Part shown: positions 42,983 through 52,193 of the stretch, in pieces
How positions within the stretch are numbered: the stretch's first letter is position 1
Layout: each line of letters opens with the position of its first letter
Assembly (NCBI GenBank): GCA_023460975.1
Contig: JAEWOG010000016.1
Coordinates: forward strand, 62,001-126,000
Length of the DNA: 64,000 bases
Direction: 5' to 3'
Origin: Actinomycetes bacterium
GTDB lineage: Bacteria; Actinomycetota; Actinomycetes; Propionibacteriales; Nocardioidaceae
Position numbers and translations under genes: made by a program
The notes under the pieces: generated by a model
What the model saw: only the letters and a program-made list of their open reading frames with translations
What the model was told of the DNA's origin: nothing
Database searches by the model: none

Positions 42983-45243
42983 CTCTCGTTAGTCCCCGAG
43001 ACGCCCCACGCGGATTCGTACTCCCGTGCGACGCGGTCCATTGCAAACTTGCTCGACGAGACACGTTGGAATGCCTCGCGCCGAGCCGTCGGTGTCGTTG
43101 GCACCGCCTCGCCGGTCCGAATCACTTCACGAGCCCACCGCTCCGCTGACTCGCTGAGGTCAACGAGGGTGAGTAGGTCACCAAACTCCTCGGCGATGAA
43201 CTCTGTCCCGGGGAGCCGCGTCGCGACCACGGGTGTCCCGGCCGCCAAGGACTCCATGACAACGCCCGGCAATCCTTCATGGCGCGAGGGCAGCAACATG
43301 ACGTCTGCGCCCCCAAGGATCCCGGGAACGTCATCGGTCGGCGGCATCATGTGAGCGAAACGGGCCAACCACTCACGCTCGCCAACCATGTCGGCAACGC
43401 TCCGTTCGCTCTTCCCAACGAAGACCATGTGCGTCTTCTCCCCTTCCATCCTGATCAGCGCTTCGAGCACATCGACCGCCCACTCACGGTTCTTCTGCGG
43501 GTCGTCGCGCCCCAGGACGAGAAGCACTCGATCCGCCTCAGGATGCCCGATGAGACGCCGAAGGAGCATTGAATCGGACGCAGCCGCAAAGCGGGCCACC
43601 GCGAGCCCCGGAAGCATGAGTGCGGCCCTCTCGTCGGCTCTCCAGCTCTTCCCAAGCACCGCTTCCAAGGCACCCGGGGAGACACCACCCACTGTCGTGG
43701 CCGCGTTCATGCCGATGCGATGTAGCACCCACTCCCCCGCCGCACCCGGCCGACCATGGGGAATCCGCCCTTCATTTCGATAGTGCAGGACCCTGTTCGG
43801 CACTCTCCATGCTTTGGCCATGACGAGAAGGATGTTGGATCGCTCGTGGCCCAACATCACATGCACGTGAACCGCGTGGACGGGTTGAGTTCGAAAGAGG
43901 CGTGAAACAGTGCGGATGAAGGCGAGGCTCCGAAACCGGACCGTGATTACCCGCGCACCGGCTTGCTCGAAGGCACTCGTCAGCGGCCCGGGCGTAGGCG
44001 AGGTTTGCAACATCACGATCGAGTAGGAGTCCGGGGAGAGCTGCCGGATCAGTTCAAGGGTCCGCATCTCTGCGCCACCGTAAGCCAACGAACTGAACAT
44101 GTGGACAACGACCGGCCTGTGGCGCTCGGGCTCTGAGAGACACCACAGTCTGGCAAACCTCGTGATCGTCGTACTCGCGTCGAACCGAGTGCCCGCAAGG
44201 CGCGTCCACGGAGTCGTGGAACGACGAACCCGCGAAGTGACCTCCGAGAGGGCAGTCCCCCATACGTCATCGCTTTCGCCGAGAGACAGAATCTCGATCG
44301 AGTCCGGGGCCTCCCCAGCGATCTCTCGGATCGAGGGCAGGTCGCTGGCCAGTACCGGCGTACCGGCAGCCACTGCCTCCAGCACGACCCCTGGAACCCC
44401 TTCGAAACTTGAGGTGACGATCAGCGCAGTGGCCGCCGTGAGGAGGTCCGGCACATCAGCACGCTCGCCCGTCCAATGCACTCTTTCGGCCACGCCGAGC
44501 GTCGTTGCCAGTTCGAAGCACTCCGCGCGCAGAGTCTCGTCGACAGAGCCCACGAACACGAGGTGCAGGTCCTCATGCTCAGATGCGCCAAGCGCGGCTA
44601 CTGCCTTGATCCGGTTCTTACCGACGGTGTCTATCCCGATATGAAGCACCGTCCGGGCCCCCTCAGGAAGCCCCAGGCGCCCGTCCCAACACCCCGGGAC
44701 CGCAGACACGGACGCAAACCGGCTCAGGTCGACCCCGGGGACAACGATCTGGGTGCGCCCGTCCTGCGACCACTCGGCGCCGAGCACGTTCTCCAACGAC
44801 TTCTCTGAGACCCCCAGAATCGAGGTCGCGAAGCGCCGGACGAACCACCCCCCCAACGTGCTCAAGGCCCGGCCGCCCAGCCCTGCTGGGAGTTCGGCAC
44901 GATCAGAGTGGAAGTGCGCGACACGGATCGGCGTTCCGGCAAGCCAGGCCAATGCCACGAGGGGACCCGCCACCAGCCCCGCCTGACAGTGGACCACCCG
45001 CACCCGGCGGAACAGGCGGTATGCACCCCACCACCCCGTCAACGTGCGGAGGGGAAGGAAGCGGATCCGCGCTCCGGCTGCTCGGAACTCGGGCTCGAGA
45101 GGGTGTGGCGCTCCCGCACTTGCCACGGCAACGACATGCACTTCAAGGGAAGGCGAGGAAAGCGCCCGTACCACCTCCAGGGTCCGCATTTCTGCACCGC
45201 CCCTGTGCAGAGTGGTAGAGATCGTGGCAACTCCACTTCTCAT
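42979..45243 (-). CDS. Tandem two-domain GT4 glycosyltransferase
   Basis: This 754-residue protein contains two complete GT4-type glycosyltransferases end to end. Domain 1 (about 1-372) and domain 2 (about 383-754) each start with the acceptor-site block GGAEMRTLE and each carry the donor-site signature, FEGVPGVVLEAVAAGTPV and HEGLPGVVMESLAAGTPV respectively (E-x7-E). Other shared blocks support an internal duplication. It could add two successive sugars, or one half may be regulatory. It is the last gene of the minus-strand polysaccharide operon and overlaps wzx by ATGA. Confidence 0.88.
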   Translation of the reverse strand: MRSGVATISTTLHRGGAEMRTLEVVRALSSPSLEVHVVAVASAGAPHPLEPEFRAAGARIRFLPLRTLTGWWGAYRLFRRVRVVHCQAGLVAGPLVALAWLAGTPIRVAHFHSDRAELPAGLGGRALSTLGGWFVRRFATSILGVSEKSLENVLGAEWSQDGRTQIVVPGVDLSRFASVSAVPGCWDGRLGLPEGARTVLHIGIDTVGKNRIKAVAALGASEHEDLHLVFVGSVDETLRAECFELATTLGVAERVHWTGERADVPDLLTAATALIVTSSFEGVPGVVLEAVAAGTPVLASDLPSIREIAGEAPDSIEILSLGESDDVWGTALSEVTSRVRRSTTPWTRLAGTRFDASTTITRFARLWCLSEPERHRPVVVHMFSSLAYGGAEMRTLELIRQLSPDSYSIVMLQTSPTPGPLTSAFEQAGARVITVRFRSLAFIRTVSRLFRTQPVHAVHVHVMLGHERSNILLVMAKAWRVPNRVLHYRNEGRIPHGRPGAAGEWVLHRIGMNAATTVGGVSPGALEAVLGKSWRADERAALMLPGLAVARFAAASDSMLLRRLIGHPEADRVLLVLGRDDPQKNREWAVDVLEALIRMEGEKTHMVFVGKSERSVADMVGEREWLARFAHMMPPTDDVPGILGGADVMLLPSRHEGLPGVVMESLAAGTPVVATRLPGTEFIAEEFGDLLTLVDLSESAERWAREVIRTGEAVPTTPTARREAFQRVSSSKFAMDRVAREYESAWGVSGTNES

Positions 45244-46505
45244 GCTCGAAACTCCTGTTCGCCGGGTCCTTCCAGACGCACGATCGCTCGCACCACCTCA
45301 ACCGAAGTGCGGCCCGTTCTCACCGCAAACTGACGGATCGACTCAACCACGTATGCGAGGTAGCCCAGGGACGCGCCCACAGCGGCGCCCATCGCTTGCC
45401 ACTGAGGCACCAGCGCCGCGGTCGCGATACAAGCAACAAGCAGGCCCGCGAGGGCTCTCCTGTTCATCGCGCGGCTCATGCCCTCCGCAACAAGATAGGT
45501 CCCAATCGGTCGCTGAACTGCCAAGAGGAAGGCTCCGGTCAAGAGCACCCACGTCACTGGAACGGCGCCGCTGAAGTCCTTGCCCCAGAGGAAAGGGATC
45601 ATGATGGGCGCCGCCACTGCAACAAGAACAGCCGACACGGCGGTGACGGCGGCAGTGATTCGTAGCAATGCAACCGTGACCTTCCGTCGTTCAGTCTCGG
45701 AGGCGGCGACCTGACCCGCGACGAGGGTGGACGCGATGGCCGTGCCCAAGACCCCTAGGGGGGCAGTCAGTGCCAGGCCGACCGAGTAGACACCCACCTG
45801 AGTCGTTGAGCCCAACGCTCCCAGAACAAGGACGTCCACACGCATCATCAGGTTCAGCGCAAGTTGACCGGGATGGTACCGGATCCCCTTGCGCAGAATC
45901 CCTCCCATCTCAGCGAGCCAACGGCGCGAGACTCGGGGCCGAAGCCTGATCCCTGTGATCATGACTCCCGCGGTGAGTCCGATCGCGTACCAGGCGAGCG
46001 CCATGTCTACATCGAGGCGATCCATTCTGGACGCCACTGCGACACCCAGCAGAAAGACAGTTGCCTCGACAACGGCCAGCACTGCCGAGGTCATCACCTG
46101 GCCTTGCAGAACCAGGAGGCGCTGGCACCACAACTGACTACACGTGAGCACAGTCAGGACCGCGGCTGCCCACCACAGCCCTGAGGGGAGCCCGAAAACG
46201 CCGCGCCATAGTGCCCCCGCAGCGAGCAAGGCCCCCAGTGCGCCCACGACGAACGCTCCCCAGAAGGCAGCACTGACGGACCGCCTTCGGATCACCTCGC
46301 CCTGTGCAGATTGTTCGGTCACCCCCTGCTCGCCAGACAACCCCACGGCAGCGCTCACAACGCCCACGAATGTGAGCAAGAGCGTGTACTCGCCGCGGCC
46401 ACTGGGGCCGAGCTCACGGGCAACCAGAATGTTGGTGATGAGAGAAACGCCCAGGGCAGCCATGCGCAACCCCGTGGCCCCCGCCATCACACTGGCTAGC
46501 CTCAC
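45240..46505 (-). CDS. wzx: Wzx-type polysaccharide flippase
   Basis: This 421-residue membrane protein has about 12 helices and belongs to the MATE/MOP flippase class (polysaccharide transport proteins). It begins MRLASVMAGATGLRM, with an N-terminal helix and the loop ARELGPSGRGEYTLL, common in this class. The middle has KGIRYHPGQLALNLMMRVDV. It should move the lipid-linked repeat unit to the outer side of the membrane. It overlaps the Wzy gene by ATGA and lies in the low-CGTACG segment. Confidence 0.85.
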   Translation of the reverse strand: MRLASVMAGATGLRMAALGVSLITNILVARELGPSGRGEYTLLLTFVGVVSAAVGLSGEQGVTEQSAQGEVIRRRSVSAAFWGAFVVGALGALLAAGALWRGVFGLPSGLWWAAAVLTVLTCSQLWCQRLLVLQGQVMTSAVLAVVEATVFLLGVAVASRMDRLDVDMALAWYAIGLTAGVMITGIRLRPRVSRRWLAEMGGILRKGIRYHPGQLALNLMMRVDVLVLGALGSTTQVGVYSVGLALTAPLGVLGTAIASTLVAGQVAASETERRKVTVALLRITAAVTAVSAVLVAVAAPIMIPFLWGKDFSGAVPVTWVLLTGAFLLAVQRPIGTYLVAEGMSRAMNRRALAGLLVACIATAALVPQWQAMGAAVGASLGYLAYVVESIRQFAVRTGRTSVEVVRAIVRLEGPGEQEFRA

Positions 46506-47902
46506 GGGGCGTGCTCTGCCTGAGCGTCTTGTGCGGTCTCCAACTCGTCAGTTTCGCTTCGGCCCACGACCCGTGACCAGACCCATGCCATCAGCACGAT
46601 GACGAAGCCGTAGAGAATCAGGACCGGAGCTGACTCAAACGCATTACGCACCAACTGCTGGAAAACAGTGGCCCCCACCACCGCAACCGCGAACCGCGCC
46701 ACGGATCGATCAGTGAAGCGCGTGAGCCAGGAGAGCAGGGCGCCCCACATCGCCAGCATCAGTGGGGCCGCCCATCGACCGAAGTTCAGGTACGCCTCCG
46801 CGACGATCGAGCTACCGATGTAACCAAACTGGTTGATGATTCGAGTTGCCATGTACCCCTGGTCCGTGGACGCGTCGAAGTCAACGGTCCGAAGCACAAA
46901 CCTTCTGAACGTGTGCACAGACGGCGTCACGTAGGTTTCACCCATAGCGAGGGGAACGCCGTTCGACTCGGACCAACGCACCACTTCACTCACAACGCGC
47001 ACGGATCCGCCCATCTCGTACAAAGCCTGCATCGGATCGGTGGAGACACCCCCGGCGGCGCCGCCCTCTTGGCGCGTCTGCGACACGACCGCGATCGGAA
47101 TCAACAGCAACGCGATCGCGGCGACCGTGACCCGCCAGCCTGGCATTTTCCTTTGCATGCCAACGACACACAGGGCAACCACACCCGTGAACAGCACCTC
47201 GCCCCGAAGACCCAGCGGGAAACCCACGATGGCGAAAGCCAGAAAGAAGAGCACGGCGATTCGGGCAAGCGACCGCTTGTAACTAATGAGCGCCAGCGGG
47301 AGACTCAGCGCGATCAGGTAATAGAAGGACGCCACTGCTGTCCCGTCAACAGCCTTCAGGTAGCTCGCGTAACTGGCTCCGATCCCAAGATCAGCCTCAA
47401 AGGCAAACCGGAGCCACATCACGCACCCGAGGATGCACACGACGGCCGCAACATCGGAGAGGCATTTGCGGAACGTCTCATTCAAGCCGTCCAGTCGAAT
47501 AGTTGAGTCATCCTTGTGCAGCATGACGGCTCCCGCAGCGAATGCCATAATTGCACCCGTCGAGACGATGACCGCCTCAACGCTCTCCGGCATCCCCCTC
47601 ATATGCAGGTTCCCTGGGAATTGGGACGTCTCGGAGATGAGAACTTCGATGAGGGCTCCACAGTGGAACACGATGAGCACGAGCAGGCTCATTTGCGGAA
47701 TCGACCAGAAGCCGCCCGGGATCACCATGCCGACGCAAACCATGGCGAGCGGAGCCATGATGAGCGCGTACCAAGAAGCTTCCTCGATGGTCCACGCAGG
47801 GCGCGCAAACATCACAAGTAGGGACGCTGCGAGCAGCGCCAGCGCCGCAGCCTTGCCGTACGCCGCGCGCGAATTCTCCCCGCCCTTCAGCGCGTCAGCC
47901 AT
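46502..47902 (-). CDS. wzy: Wzy-type polysaccharide polymerase
   Basis: This 466-residue membrane protein has roughly 11-12 hydrophobic segments and a long outer loop at about 275-370. That loop holds ALYEMGGSVRVV and a further MATRIINQFGYIGSS, features seen in O-antigen polymerases. Such proteins are poorly conserved, so the call rests on topology, this loop and the neighbours. It would polymerise the flipped repeat units. Its C-terminal tail is acidic (DELETAQDAQAEHAP). It overlaps the GT4 gene upstream by 8 bases. Confidence 0.8.
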   Translation of the reverse strand: MADALKGGENSRAAYGKAAALALLAASLLVMFARPAWTIEEASWYALIMAPLAMVCVGMVIPGGFWSIPQMSLLVLIVFHCGALIEVLISETSQFPGNLHMRGMPESVEAVIVSTGAIMAFAAGAVMLHKDDSTIRLDGLNETFRKCLSDVAAVVCILGCVMWLRFAFEADLGIGASYASYLKAVDGTAVASFYYLIALSLPLALISYKRSLARIAVLFFLAFAIVGFPLGLRGEVLFTGVVALCVVGMQRKMPGWRVTVAAIALLLIPIAVVSQTRQEGGAAGGVSTDPMQALYEMGGSVRVVSEVVRWSESNGVPLAMGETYVTPSVHTFRRFVLRTVDFDASTDQGYMATRIINQFGYIGSSIVAEAYLNFGRWAAPLMLAMWGALLSWLTRFTDRSVARFAVAVVGATVFQQLVRNAFESAPVLILYGFVIVLMAWVWSRVVGRSETDELETAQDAQAEHAP

Positions 47903-49028
47903 GCTGCACCTTCAATTGCTCAGAGATGAGTGCACAGTAGGCGCGGGCCCGGGCTTGCGCCGAGGGGATGCCGTCCACAAGTGTCCGCCCGGCCTCCACC
48001 TTGCGCGCCACCGCCATGGGATCGCCCATGGCCTGGGCAATGACGTGCGCTGAGGTTCTAGCGTCCAACGGATCGATGTAATAGGGAACGTCGCCGCACA
48101 CCGCCCGCACGAAGTCGCGGTCCGAAGCGAATACCGGTCGACCACTAGCCATCGCCTCAAGGGGGGTCGCAGAGAACGCCTCCAACAGGCTCGGGAAGAG
48201 CACCGCATCGCACTTTTCGTACAGGTTAGGAAGGTCGCGCACGGGCACTACTCCCACACACTCCGCCAGCGCAGCCAGACCCGGAGCGGCCTCGTCTGCC
48301 TCCGCTTCGCTCGCCGTTAAGAGGTAACTCACCCTCACACCGTGATCCTCGCGCGCAAAACGCGCCAACTCTGTTAGGAAACCAAAGTTCTTGTGAGGGT
48401 ATGGCCTAGCGACGTAGGCGAGGACCAACTCACCGCCAGTGGGAAGCGAGTGGGTTGCCGCAGTGCGTGCCTCGGCGAAGACCGCGCTGATGGTGTTCGG
48501 CACGACACGTATGTCGTGGTTGCGAAAACCCCGGCTGCGCATGGAATCGCGGAGGGCACTCGTCTCGACCACAACCAAGTCAGAGCGCTTGACCACTCGG
48601 CGCGACACGACTCCGCGGAGCCGCCAGCGCAGCCGGCCCCCTAGCCCAGTCGGCTCACCAAGCGGGACCCCATGTATCGACCTGACGTCCGCGAAGCCCA
48701 CGATCCTGCGAGTCGCCCTGCGCGCTGCATACTCCGGACCAAAAACGCTGAAGGAGACGTCGTATCGACGTCGAACTGGAGCCCAACGCCGCGCGTGCCA
48801 CGGTCGGCTCTGCTCAACCCCTGGGCGGAGCTCGGCGCTGGTCGCCTCTGCGAGCGACTGCTCCACGCTCGGACTGACGACCACGTCAACCTCGCCGATC
48901 CACGGGTACTCAGCTCGAGCGAGGTCGTCGCCACGCATGCGCGCCAACTCATCCAAGAAGGAGACCGCCACCTGGACACCGCCTCCGGTGACAAGGTTGG
49001 ACGCGTCAACCAAGACGCGAGCACTCAC
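47895..49028 (-). CDS. GT4-like glycosyltransferase
   Basis: This 377-residue protein of the GT1/GT4 type has an acceptor half starting VSARVLVDASNLVTGGG and a donor half with YVARPYPHKNFGFL. The E-x7-E motif is in SLLEAFSATPLEAMASGRPVF. The donor sugar is unknown. The GTG start at 49028 overlaps the fnlC stop by GTGA, favouring this start over an earlier ATG at 49046. It belongs to the low-CGTACG segment, unlike fnlC. Confidence 0.85.
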   Translation of the reverse strand: MSARVLVDASNLVTGGGVQVAVSFLDELARMRGDDLARAEYPWIGEVDVVVSPSVEQSLAEATSAELRPGVEQSRPWHARRWAPVRRRYDVSFSVFGPEYAARRATRRIVGFADVRSIHGVPLGEPTGLGGRLRWRLRGVVSRRVVKRSDLVVVETSALRDSMRSRGFRNHDIRVVPNTISAVFAEARTAATHSLPTGGELVLAYVARPYPHKNFGFLTELARFAREDHGVRVSYLLTASEAEADEAAPGLAALAECVGVVPVRDLPNLYEKCDAVLFPSLLEAFSATPLEAMASGRPVFASDRDFVRAVCGDVPYYIDPLDARTSAHVIAQAMGDPMAVARKVEAGRTLVDGIPSAQARARAYCALISEQLKVQHG

Positions 49029-50146
49029 GACCTGATCCCCGCCCACTGCGCATGCCGACCAGCGGTCGAGGCGATGAAGCGGACCACCCGGTTGGAGGTG
49101 TCGGCGATCTCGTACCCAGCCGGGTGCGAGGACGTCACCGGGCCGTCGGCGATCGCCAGGGCGACACCGCGTACGACGTCGTCGGCGTTGAGACCGGTCA
49201 TGATGATGCTGCCCGAATCGAGGGCTTCAGGCCGCTCGATCGAGTCGCGCAACGTGATGGCCGGGAACCCCAGGATCGACGACTCCTCGGAGATCGTGCC
49301 CGAGTCCGAGAGCACGCAGGCAGCCTCGAGCTGGAGCTTGTTGTAGTCGTGGAAGCCGAAGGGCTCCATGAAGTCGATGCCGCTCAGGTCCGGGGCACCG
49401 TCCAACGCCTCGAGCCGCTTGCGGGTGCGCGGGTGGGTCGAGACCACGATCCGCTTGCCGAAGCGGTCCCGTACGGCGGTGAGGCAGTCCAGGAGCAGCC
49501 GCAACCGCTCGGGCGAGTCGACGTTCTCCTCGCGGTGAGCGCTGACCAGGAAGTACTCCCCTGACGTCAGGCCGAGGGTCTCCAACGCGGCGGACGCCTC
49601 GATCTGGTCGCGGAACGCCTCCAGCACCTCCCGCATCGGCGAGCCCGTGACCAGCACCCGACGCGGGTGCAAGCCCTCGCCCAGCAGGTTGCGGCGCGCG
49701 TGCTCGGTGTAGGCCAGGTTGAAGTCCGCGACATGGTCGACGAGGCGCCGGTTGGTCTCCTCCGGCACGTTCTCGTCGAAGCACCGGTTGCCGGCCTCCA
49801 TGTGGTAGGTCGGGATCCGCATCCGCTTCGCGATCACCGTCGCGATGCAGGAGTTGGTGTCGCCCAGCACGAGGAACGCGTCGGGCCGCTCAGCGACGAG
49901 CACCTTCTCCGTCTCCGTGAGCACCCCGCCCAGGACCGCGCCGAGGCTGGAGGTGTCCACGCCCAGGTAGTGGTCCGGCGCCCGCAAGCCCAGGTCGTCG
50001 AAGAAGACCTGGTTGAGCGAGTGGTCGTAGTTCTGCCCCGTGTGCACGAGCACGTGCTCGATGCCCTCGGTGCGGTCCAGGCGGTCGATCACGCGCGCGA
50101 GCCGGATGATCTCGGGACGCGTCCCGACGACCGTCATCACCTTCAT
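49025..50146 (-). CDS. fnlC: UDP-sugar 2-epimerase, FnlC/CapG type
   Basis: This 373-residue non-hydrolysing UDP-GlcNAc 2-epimerase family protein starts MKVMTVVGTRPEIIRLARV. It contains VHTGQNYDHSLNQVFF, the segment HMEAGNRCFDENVPEETNRR, and VSAHREENVDSPERL. Because it follows fnlB by an ATGA overlap and fnlA lies in the same operon, it probably carries out the final 2-epimerisation giving UDP-L-FucNAc. WecB (UDP-ManNAc) is the alternative, but the CFDENVPEE form fits FnlC/WbjD better. Confidence 0.9.
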   Translation of the reverse strand: MKVMTVVGTRPEIIRLARVIDRLDRTEGIEHVLVHTGQNYDHSLNQVFFDDLGLRAPDHYLGVDTSSLGAVLGGVLTETEKVLVAERPDAFLVLGDTNSCIATVIAKRMRIPTYHMEAGNRCFDENVPEETNRRLVDHVADFNLAYTEHARRNLLGEGLHPRRVLVTGSPMREVLEAFRDQIEASAALETLGLTSGEYFLVSAHREENVDSPERLRLLLDCLTAVRDRFGKRIVVSTHPRTRKRLEALDGAPDLSGIDFMEPFGFHDYNKLQLEAACVLSDSGTISEESSILGFPAITLRDSIERPEALDSGSIIMTGLNADDVVRGVALAIADGPVTSSHPAGYEIADTSNRVVRFIASTAGRHAQWAGIRS

Positions 50147-51264
50147 GCCGACGCCTCCTGGGCAATCATCTCGGGGAACTGGTCCGGGTTGTCCGGATCG
50201 AGCAACTGGTCCGACCAGAACATCGTGACCAGGTCACCCTCGCCCACGTTGCGGATGTTGTGCACCCACAGCGCCGGCATGTCGACGATGGCGGGGCGTT
50301 GCCCGCTCACCCGGAAGGTCACGACCTCGTCGTGCCACAACCGGCGCAACTGGATCTCGGCCTCGCCCGAGACGACGACGAAACGCTCCACCTTGTGCAG
50401 GTGGTAGTGCTCGCCGCGCTTCTGACCCGGCCGCGTCGTCGACATGTACGCCATCCCCTGGCCGCCCAGGACCCGTACGGTCTCGAACAGCTCGCCGCGC
50501 GGATCCGCGTTCACCTTGGGGTGGATCGGCCACATCTGGGGGAACGTGGCGGCACGGAACGTGTTGAACAGGTTGCGACGCATCGTGGAGCCCAGGTCCG
50601 GCAGGTCGCCCCCGGACTGGTAGCACGCGCGGAACTCCTCGAACGCCGCCAGGACGTCGCTGATGAGGACCGGCTCCCCCGCGACCACCCGGGAACCCTC
50701 GGTCCCGATCGCCGCGATCAGCTCAGCCGCCGCGTCCTGGGCGTGCAGCAGCTCGATCGCACGGTCGTCGCTGACCGTCGGCGCCTGCCCCGTCGCCACC
50801 GCGTGGGCGAACGTCGCGACGAACGAGTTGTAGCCCGGCCGCCCGTGCTCGCCGAAGAGGTTGGGCAGCAACAGGTCGGCAAAACGAGACCCCAGCACCT
50901 CGGCGGTGGCCGCGAGCAGCTCGGCCGCGCGCGCCTTGCCCCGACCGTACGGGTTGTCGAGCTGGGCCTGCACCGAGTTCGCAAACACCACGTCGACCGC
51001 TCGACCGCCGCGCACCAACGCAGCGGACAGGTCCTCGGCCAGGCGCACATTGCCCTGCTCGACCGCCTCGTCACTGTCGGCACGGTTGACGCCCGCGATG
51101 TGCACCACGGCATCGACGTCGGCCAGCGTCACGGCCAGGCCGTCCGCGTCGGCGAAGTCGTCGCGGCCCAGCCGTACGACCTCCACGTCCTGGTGCAACG
51201 CCCGCAGCCGGCATGCCGTGTGCCAGCCCAGGAAGCCGAAGCCTCCCGTGATCGCGACCTTCAC
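50143..51264 (-). CDS. fnlB: Reductase with C-terminal cupin, FnlB/CapF type
   Basis: This 373-residue bifunctional protein has an N-terminal Rossmann SDR (VAITGGFGFLGWHTACRL at 3-20) and a C-terminal cupin from about 255. The cupin has EHYHLHKVERFVVVSG carrying metal-ligand histidines. This pairing is characteristic of CapF/FnlB/WbjC, which epimerises at C3 and reduces the 4-keto sugar in UDP-FucNAc synthesis. FMPALWVHNIRNVGEG-type sequence appears as DMPALWVHNIRNVGEG. It overlaps fnlC at the end and the next gene upstream by ATGA. Confidence 0.92.
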   Translation of the reverse strand: MKVAITGGFGFLGWHTACRLRALHQDVEVVRLGRDDFADADGLAVTLADVDAVVHIAGVNRADSDEAVEQGNVRLAEDLSAALVRGGRAVDVVFANSVQAQLDNPYGRGKARAAELLAATAEVLGSRFADLLLPNLFGEHGRPGYNSFVATFAHAVATGQAPTVSDDRAIELLHAQDAAAELIAAIGTEGSRVVAGEPVLISDVLAAFEEFRACYQSGGDLPDLGSTMRRNLFNTFRAATFPQMWPIHPKVNADPRGELFETVRVLGGQGMAYMSTTRPGQKRGEHYHLHKVERFVVVSGEAEIQLRRLWHDEVVTFRVSGQRPAIVDMPALWVHNIRNVGEGDLVTMFWSDQLLDPDNPDQFPEMIAQEASA

Positions 51265-52193
51265 CGTTCCTCCTCCGACGCCAGCGCCTGCCAGCCCTCA
51301 TGTCCCACTGGAACCGACCAGCCCTGTGCCGTCAGCCAACTCTCTGCCTGCTCCTGCCCCAGCCACAGCAACTCGACCCTCCGCGCGTTGGCCGCCGTCG
51401 GTCGGTGGAGCCGGCCCACCCGCTTGGCCAGGGCCACGATGCCTCGCGCGAGCACCCGGGGGATGCGTCGAGGACGCCGACCGCCCGACAGATCGGTCAT
51501 CAGCGACGTGACCGTGACCCCTTCGGAGGGATGGTGGACGACAGCAGGAACCGCGCCTTCGCGGACCGCGAGTTCTGCGACCGCGGCGGCCACGTTCGGC
51601 AGCAACGCCTGCGGCGTCAGCTGGTCTCCGGGCGACGCCACCGTCGCCGCCGGCGAGGTCGCGATCCGACGAATCATGCGAGTGACCCGTCGTTGCGGGG
51701 CGTGCACCGAGGGTGGGCGGTAGCGCACCCGCTCGACCGACGCAGGGGACTCCCGCACGACGATCTCGCCCAGCACCTTCGACGCCGAATAGGGCGAGAA
51801 CGGGCGCAGGTCCTCCGAGTCGTCCAGCACGGGCTTGTCGTTCTGCACCACGGCCGAACTGACATGCACCACCCGCCGTACGCCCGCCAACGATGCCGCC
51901 TCCATCACCAGGGCAGGGAGCACCGCGTTGGCGCCGAAGAGAGCGTCCTCATCGAGGGAGGACGCGTCCGGGTTGCCTGCCGCGTTGACCACGACCTCCA
52001 CGCCCGCGAACGCCTTCACCAGATCCGACACGGCCCCATGGCCGCGCACCTGCGCACCGACGTCGGCCACCGACCGTGCCGGGCTGCTGAGCCGAGGAGC
52101 CGGTACGGCCACGACCTCGGCGCTCGACTCCAGCGCCTCGCGGACCGCTCCCCCCACGAACCCACTGGCGCCCAGCAGTGCCACGCGCTTCAT
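51261..52193 (-). CDS. NAD-dependent sugar epimerase/reductase (WbpV-like)
   Basis: This 310-residue extended SDR protein starts MKRVALLGASGFVGGAV, and the Tyr/Lys pair is in FSPYSASKVLGE. VVNAAGNPDAS resembles the active site of WbpV/WreQ reductases. Together with the WbpM-like dehydratase at 55473 it could reduce UDP-4-keto-6-deoxy-GlcNAc to UDP-QuiNAc. The reaction is inferred. It overlaps fnlB and the GT4 gene by four bases on either side. Confidence 0.75.
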   Translation of the reverse strand: MKRVALLGASGFVGGAVREALESSAEVVAVPAPRLSSPARSVADVGAQVRGHGAVSDLVKAFAGVEVVVNAAGNPDASSLDEDALFGANAVLPALVMEAASLAGVRRVVHVSSAVVQNDKPVLDDSEDLRPFSPYSASKVLGEIVVRESPASVERVRYRPPSVHAPQRRVTRMIRRIATSPAATVASPGDQLTPQALLPNVAAAVAELAVREGAVPAVVHHPSEGVTVTSLMTDLSGGRRPRRIPRVLARGIVALAKRVGRLHRPTAANARRVELLWLGQEQAESWLTAQGWSVPVGHEGWQALASEEER

